7,436 nucleotides of DNA from NCBI GenBank assembly GCA_965371225.1, contig CBDUXP010000109.1, forward strand, positions 1-7,436. Reading direction: 5' to 3'. Under the pieces are notes generated by a model. It made no database searches. It was not told where the DNA came from and was given only the letters and a program-made list of their open reading frames with translations. Below are positions 1 to 7,436 of the stretch, piece by piece (position 1 is the first letter of the stretch; every line of letters starts with the position of its first letter). This DNA is from CBDUXP01 sp965371225 [NCBI: uncultured bacterium]. GTDB lineage: Bacteria; Abyssobacteria; SURF-5; CBDUXP01. The position numbers and the translations under genes are program-made.

Positions 1-373
<373 letters not shown>

Positions 374-380
374 GATGCGT

Positions 381-388
381 ATCCTTTT
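381..388 (-). promoter_or_regulatory. Shine-Dalgarno site of tuf
   Basis: On the minus strand the fusA-tuf gap contains AAAAGGAT, with AAGGA complementary to the 3' end of 16S rRNA. It ends 7-8 bases before the tuf ATG. This is the best ribosome binding site in the operon, which fits the very high expression expected of EF-Tu. I see no convincing tuf-specific promoter in the 40-base gap or in the end of fusA. Confidence 0.8.
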
Positions 389-413
389 GGCTGGTTACCC
401 GGGTTGCGGGGCG

Positions 414-2585
414 TTATTTCCCCCGGCCGACGATGTCATCGGCCAGGCTCTTCGGCACCGGCGCATAATGGTCAAACTGCATCGTGTAGTTCGCCCGCCC
501 CTGCGACAGGGAGCGCAGGGTGGTGGCGTACCCGAACATCTCCGCCAGGGCCACGAGCGCGGCGACGGTGCGCGCGCCGGACTGTTCGCCCATGCCTTCG
601 ATGCGGCCGCGCCGGCTGTTGAGGTCGCCGATGACGTCGCCCAGGTACTCTTCGGGCACGATAACCTCCACCGCCATGATGGGCTCCAACAGCACGGGCC
701 TGGCCTTGGCGGCCCCCTCCCGAATGGCGATCCCCGTAGCCGCGCGGAAGGCGACTTCGGAGGAATCGACATCGTGGTAGCTGCCGTCGAGCAGGGTCAC
801 CTTCACGTCGACCATGGGATACCCGGCCACCACACCGCTGGCGATGGCCGCGACGGCGCCCTTCTCCACGGCCGGGATGTACTCCTTGGGTACGGCGCCG
901 CCGACGGTGCAGTCCTCGAACTCGAAACCGGCACCGGTCTCCTGGGGTTCCAGCCGCAACACCACGTGCCCGTACTGCCCGCGCCCGCCGGATTGCCGGA
1001 TGAATTTCCCCACCTGCTCGACGGTCTTGGTGATGGTTTCCCGATAGGCGACCTGGGGCGTGCCGACGGCCGCTTCCACTTTGTACTCGCGGAACATGCG
1101 GTCCACGAGGATCTCCAAGTGGAGTTCGCCCATGCCGGAGATTAGCGTCTGGCCGGTTTCGTCGTCGTGTCGCACGTGGAAGGTGGGATCCTCTTCCCGC
1201 AACCGGATCAGGGCGGTGCTGAGCTTGTCTTGGTCGGCCTTGGTCTTGGGTTCGATGGCCACCTGAATGACGGGCTCGGGGAAGGTCATGGCTTCCAGGG
1301 TGACTTCGTGTCCGGGGGCGGCCAGCGTATCGCCGGTGGTGGTGCGCTTGAGGCCGACGATGGCGACGATATCCCCGGCGTACGCGGCGTCGCACTCTTC
1401 CCGCTTGTTCGCGTGCATCTGCAGGAGCATACCGATGCGCTCTTTCCGGCCGGTGGTGGCGTTGATGACGTAGCTGCCGGACCGGAGCACGCCGCTGTAG
1501 ACGCGGAAGTACGTCAGCTTGCCCACGAAAGCGTCCGCCTGCACCTTGAAGGCCAGGCCGCAGAAGGGGTCGTCGTCTTTCGGGGCGCGCGCCACGCTTT
1601 CGCCGTCGTGGGGGCCTCCAACGACGATGCCCTCGACCGGTGGCAGATCCAGGGGCGAGGGCATGTAGGCGACGACGGCATCAAGGAGCGGCTGTACGCC
1701 TTTATTGCGGAAGGCCGAGCCGGCGAATACGGGAATGAAACCGTGCGTGATCGTGGCCGTTCGAATGGCGGCGTTTAACTGTTCATCGCCGATGGCCTCG
1801 CCTTCGAGGTAGGCGTGCATGAGGTCGTCGTCGAAATCGGCCACGGCTTCGATGAGGTGGGTGCGGGCGGCTGTGGCGGACTCCAGCAGCTCGGCCGGGA
1901 TGTCGGTGTCGTCGTAGGTGACGCCGAGTTCGTCATCGTCATAGATGTACGCGCGCATAAGGACGAGGTCGACCATGCCGCGGAATTCGCCCTCAGCGCC
2001 GATGGGCAACTGGACCGCGACGGCGTTGGCGTTGAGACGGTCGTGCATGGTCTGAATCGCATTGGCGAAATCCGCGCCGACCCGGTCCATCTTGTTGACG
2101 AACGCGAGGCGGGGGACGTGGTGCGTATCTGCTTGACGCCACACGGTTTCCGTCTGCGGCTGCACGCCGGCGACGGCGTCGAACACGGCGACCGCGCCGT
2201 CGAGCACGCGCAGGGACCGTTCCACTTCGACGGTGAAATCCACGTGCCCGGGCGTATCAATAATATTGATACGGTGTTTCTTCCACTCGCAGGTGGTGGC
2301 CGCGGCGGTGATGGTGATGCCGCGTTCCTTCTCCTGCTCCATCCAGTCCATCTCGGCGGCGCCGTCGTGGACCTCACCGATCTTGTAGGTGCGGCCGGTG
2401 TAATAGAGCGCGCGCTCGGTGAGGGTCGTCTTGCCGGCATCGATGTGCGCCATAATGCCGACGTTCCGCACTCGATCGAGGGCAATACTCCGGGCGGCGA
2501 CCGGTTTCCCCTTGCCCTTGCGCTTCGGGGCAGCGGGTTGAGGGGAGGAAGGCATGGGGATGATCTTTTCAGCCGGTGTGCTCAT
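414..2585 (-). CDS. fusA: Elongation factor G with N-terminal extension
   Basis: EF-G is the GTPase that drives tRNA-mRNA translocation and, with RRF, ribosome recycling. The 723-residue protein shows P-loop AHIDAGKT (46-53), switch I ERGITIT (87-93), DTPGH (110-114), NKMD (164-167) and GSAF (289-292). Domain II follows, then domain III with the [10 protein letters not shown] motif, domain IV with the SYHDVDSS tip loop (His604), and a domain V ending near [11 protein letters not shown]. This is the canonical EF-G layout rather than a tetracycline-protection protein. Unusually, about 29 residues precede the point where E. coli EF-G starts; they are rich in Pro, Ala and Lys and include PKRKGKGKP (20-28). 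The ATG at 2583-2585 is 20 bases after the rpsG stop and has no Shine-Dalgarno match. An in-frame ATG at 2553-2555 (Met11) is an alternative with only a weak purine run upstream. Either start keeps most of the extension. Translation is probably coupled to rpsG. Confidence 0.97.
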   Translation of the reverse strand: MSTPAEKIIPMPSSPQPAAPKRKGKGKPVAARSIALDRVRNVGIMAHIDAGKTTLTERALYYTGRTYKIGEVHDGAAEMDWMEQEKERGITITAAATTCEWKKHRINIIDTPGHVDFTVEVERSLRVLDGAVAVFDAVAGVQPQTETVWRQADTHHVPRLAFVNKMDRVGADFANAIQTMHDRLNANAVAVQLPIGAEGEFRGMVDLVLMRAYIYDDDELGVTYDDTDIPAELLESATAARTHLIEAVADFDDDLMHAYLEGEAIGDEQLNAAIRTATITHGFIPVFAGSAFRNKGVQPLLDAVVAYMPSPLDLPPVEGIVVGGPHDGESVARAPKDDDPFCGLAFKVQADAFVGKLTYFRVYSGVLRSGSYVINATTGRKERIGMLLQMHANKREECDAAYAGDIVAIVGLKRTTTGDTLAAPGHEVTLEAMTFPEPVIQVAIEPKTKADQDKLSTALIRLREEDPTFHVRHDDETGQTLISGMGELHLEILVDRMFREYKVEAAVGTPQVAYRETITKTVEQVGKFIRQSGGRGQYGHVVLRLEPQETGAGFEFEDCTVGGAVPKEYIPAVEKGAVAAIASGVVAGYPMVDVKVTLLDGSYHDVDSSEVAFRAATGIAIREGAAKARPVLLEPIMAVEVIVPEEYLGDVIGDLNSRRGRIEGMGEQSGARTVAALVALAEMFGYATTLRSLSQGRANYTMQFDHYAPVPKSLADDIVGRGK

Positions 2586-2605
2586 CGCGGTGTCGGGGCG
2601 GGGGA

Positions 2606-3079
2606 TTACCAGCGGTAGTGTGCGAACGCTTTGTTCGCTTCCGCCATCCGGTGCGTGTCTTCCCGCTTCTTGATCGCGTTGCCATCGCCGCGGTACGCGT
2701 CGATGAGTTCGGCGGCCAGCTTGTTGACCATGCCGCGCTCGGCGCGGCGGCCGCGGGCGAAATCGACCAGCCAGCGCATGGCCAGGCTCATGCGGCGGCT
2801 CGGGCGGACCTCCCCGGGCACCTGGTAGGTGGCCCCGCCCACGCGGCGGCTGCGCACCTCGAGGACCGGCTTAATGTTGCTCAGGGCGGTGTCGAAGACT
2901 TCGAGCGCCGGCACGCTGAGCACGTCCGCGGCCTTATCGAGGGCCCCGTAGACGATCCCTTCGGCCGTGCTCTTTTTCCCATCCCGCATCACGACGCAGA
3001 TGAAGCGGGAGAGCAGTTCGCTCTGATACTTCGGGTCAGGGAGGCGTTCCCGTTTCGGGACTTCGCGACGGCGGGGCAT
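2606..3079 (-). CDS. rpsG: 30S ribosomal protein S7
   Basis: S7 nucleates assembly of the 30S head on the 3' domain of 16S rRNA and contacts the E-site tRNA. The 157-residue length is typical. The start [20 protein letters not shown], the [15 protein letters not shown] segment (about 33-47), the [14 protein letters not shown] segment (about 75-88) and the C-terminal [21 protein letters not shown] region all match the family. The ATG at 3077-3079 has AAGGA 8 bases upstream. It lies 22 bases after the rpsL stop and 20 bases before fusA. In E. coli, S7 represses its own operon by binding the long rpsL-rpsG spacer. The spacer here is too short to hold that structure, so any autoregulation must act elsewhere, which is inference. 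Confidence 0.98.
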   Translation of the reverse strand: MPRRREVPKRERLPDPKYQSELLSRFICVVMRDGKKSTAEGIVYGALDKAADVLSVPALEVFDTALSNIKPVLEVRSRRVGGATYQVPGEVRPSRRMSLAMRWLVDFARGRRAERGMVNKLAAELIDAYRGDGNAIKKREDTHRMAEANKAFAHYRW

Positions 3080-3087
3080 GCAGGGTG

Positions 3088-3092
3088 TCCTT
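3088..3092 (-). promoter_or_regulatory. Shine-Dalgarno site of rpsG
   Basis: AAGGA on the minus strand lies 8 bases before the rpsG ATG, inside the 22-base gap after the rpsL stop. It supports the chosen rpsG start. Confidence 0.75.
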
Positions 3093-3101
3093 CGGCAAGC
3101 G

Positions 3102-3473
3102 TTACTTCGGGCGTTTGGCCCCGTATTTGGATCGGCTCCGGCGCCGATCCGCCACGCCGACGCTGTCGAGCGTGCCGCGCACGACGTGGTACCGCACGCC
3201 GGGAATATCTTTGACGCGCCCGCCCCGCACGAGCACCACGGAGTGTTCTTGCAGTTGGTGGCCGACGCCGGGGATGTACGTGGTGATTTCCACGCCGTTC
3301 GTCAAGCGGACCCGGGCGACCTTGCGCAGCGCGGAGTTGGGTTTTTTCGGGGTGATGGTGTAGACCCGGGTGCACACCCCGCGACGCTGGGGGCACGCCT
3401 GGAGGGCGGGCGCGGCGGTCTTGGCCACCTGGCGCTTGCGTCCTTTCCGGATCAGTTGGTTTATCGTCGGCAC
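3102..3473 (-). CDS. rpsL: 30S ribosomal protein S12
   Basis: S12 sits at the decoding centre at the 30S-50S interface and controls decoding accuracy. The 123-residue protein matches the family from end to end: [15 protein letters not shown] start, [14 protein letters not shown] (26-39), [17 protein letters not shown] (41-57), [13 protein letters not shown] (84-96) and SKYGAKRPK at the C terminus. Residues linked to streptomycin resistance or dependence carry the wild-type identities: Lys43, Lys88 and Pro91. The S12 sequence therefore gives no reason to expect resistance. Asp89, methylthiolated in E. coli, is also present. The start is a GTG at 3471-3473, fixed by homology and by a TGAGG Shine-Dalgarno sequence 8 bases upstream. 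It is the first gene of the str group, 196 bases after rpoC, and has its own predicted promoter. Confidence 0.98.
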   Translation of the reverse strand: MPTINQLIRKGRKRQVAKTAAPALQACPQRRGVCTRVYTITPKKPNSALRKVARVRLTNGVEITTYIPGVGHQLQEHSVVLVRGGRVKDIPGVRYHVVRGTLDSVGVADRRRSRSKYGAKRPK

Positions 3474-3481
3474 GAAAGTGG

Positions 3482-3486
3482 CCTCA
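3482..3486 (-). promoter_or_regulatory. Shine-Dalgarno site of rpsL (GTG start)
   Basis: TGAGG on the minus strand ends 8 bases before the GTG start of rpsL. No ATG in a suitable position competes, so this site decides the non-ATG start. It lies only about 10 bases downstream of the U tract of the leader hairpin. Confidence 0.7.
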
Positions 3487-3496
3487 CGTAGTCACA

Positions 3497-3537
3497 CAAA
3501 ACCCCACACTCGCCGAGCAGCGCTGGTCGTGTGGGGT
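3497..3537 (-). terminator. GC-rich hairpin with U tract: intrinsic terminator or rpsL leader attenuator
   Basis: In the transcribed (minus) direction ACCCCACAC (3537 to 3529) pairs perfectly over 9 bp with GTGTGGGGT (3509 to 3501). The 19-base loop can itself form a small CGCT/GGCG stem. The descending arm runs straight into UUUU and then GUGUG, so the U tract is short. A strong stem followed by U residues is the form of a rho-independent terminator. It lies downstream of the predicted rpsL promoter and 23 bases before the rpsL GTG. If it terminates, it would therefore act on both rpoC read-through and the str transcript, as an attenuator. It could instead be a structured leader or protein-binding site. 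The hairpin is seen directly; its function is inferred. Confidence 0.6.
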
Positions 3538-3590
3538 CCATCAATACCGCCGGAGCCGCGGCACCTCTAAGGAAACAGCAAAGGTTTCGG

Positions 3591-3619
3591 ATAGTACAGA
3601 GCATGATGCAGCTTGTCAA
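3591..3619 (-). promoter_or_regulatory. Sigma70-type promoter for the rpsL-rpsG-fusA-tuf group
   Basis: On the minus strand a perfect -35 box TTGACA (3619 to 3614) is followed by a 17-bp spacer and the -10 box TACTAT (3596 to 3591). The -10 box keeps the key first T, second A, fifth A and last T of TATAAT. The site lies about 50 bases after the rpoC stop. Transcription would begin near the A residues at about 3585-3587, giving a leader of roughly 112 bases before rpsL. Consensus -35, optimal spacing, intergenic position and correct orientation together make this a strong prediction. No A/T-rich UP element is seen upstream. The first bases after the -10 box are CCG, which is only weakly like a stringent-control discriminator. 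Confidence 0.8.
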
Positions 3620-3669
3620 CCCCAGTGCAGACAGTGCCACTCCGACACCCAGCGTGGTGCGGCGGCCTC

Positions 3670-7436
<3,767 letters not shown>

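Noticed and set aside
397-404. Palindrome ACCCGGGT in the fusA-tuf gap
   Set aside because: Eight bases with no loop cannot form a useful hairpin, and such a GC-rich palindrome is expected by chance; no U tract follows.
440-500. Possible internal tuf promoter near the 3' end of fusA (a TTGACC-like box, as E. coli has tuf promoters inside fusA)
   Set aside because: No acceptable -10 box is found at 16-18 bases from the TTGACC-like sequence.
1167-2618. Further plus-strand open frames opposite fusA
   Set aside because: They have the same antisense composition bias, no plausible ribosome binding site and no recognisable protein family, whereas the minus-strand EF-G matches throughout.
3102-3473. 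Possible streptomycin-resistance allele of rpsL
   Set aside because: Lys43, Lys88 and Pro91 are all the wild-type residues.

Overview
The window is a compact, GC-rich piece of bacterial core chromosome. It carries the end of the RNA polymerase operon and the start of the str (streptomycin) operon, all on the minus strand. In transcription order it holds rpoC (cut off at the right edge, missing about 113 N-terminal residues), a 196-bp spacer, rpsL (S12), rpsG (S7), fusA (EF-G) and the first 124 codons of tuf (EF-Tu, cut off at the left edge). All visible reading frames are intact. I see no mobile element, CRISPR array, tRNA, rRNA or accessory gene.

Organism: a high-GC bacterium. RpoC carries a roughly 180-residue insertion between the two halves of the trigger loop, where the SI3-type insertion of E. 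coli sits. From family knowledge this fits Gracilicutes-like phyla (Proteobacteria, Acidobacteria, Planctomycetes, Gemmatimonadetes, NC10/Rokubacteria and relatives). It argues against Firmicutes, Actinobacteria and Chloroflexi. I cannot name the phylum from sequence reading alone.

Layout and expression: rpsL, rpsG, fusA and tuf are separated by only 22, 20 and 40 bases and so almost certainly form one transcript. The spacer after rpoC is the only one with room for control elements. It holds a near-consensus sigma70-type promoter (TTGACA, 17-bp spacer, TACTAT) pointing into rpsL. Between this promoter and the rpsL start lies a GC-rich hairpin with a short U tract, which looks like an intrinsic terminator or attenuator. 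The str genes may therefore receive both read-through from rpoBC and their own transcripts, with the hairpin acting on either.

Functionally the genes link transcription (beta-prime subunit) to translation: two 30S proteins and the two main elongation GTPases. No undescribed system is evident. The points most worth a second look are the promoter and hairpin in the rpsL leader, and an unusual basic, proline-rich N-terminal extension on EF-G whose start codon lacks a Shine-Dalgarno sequence.
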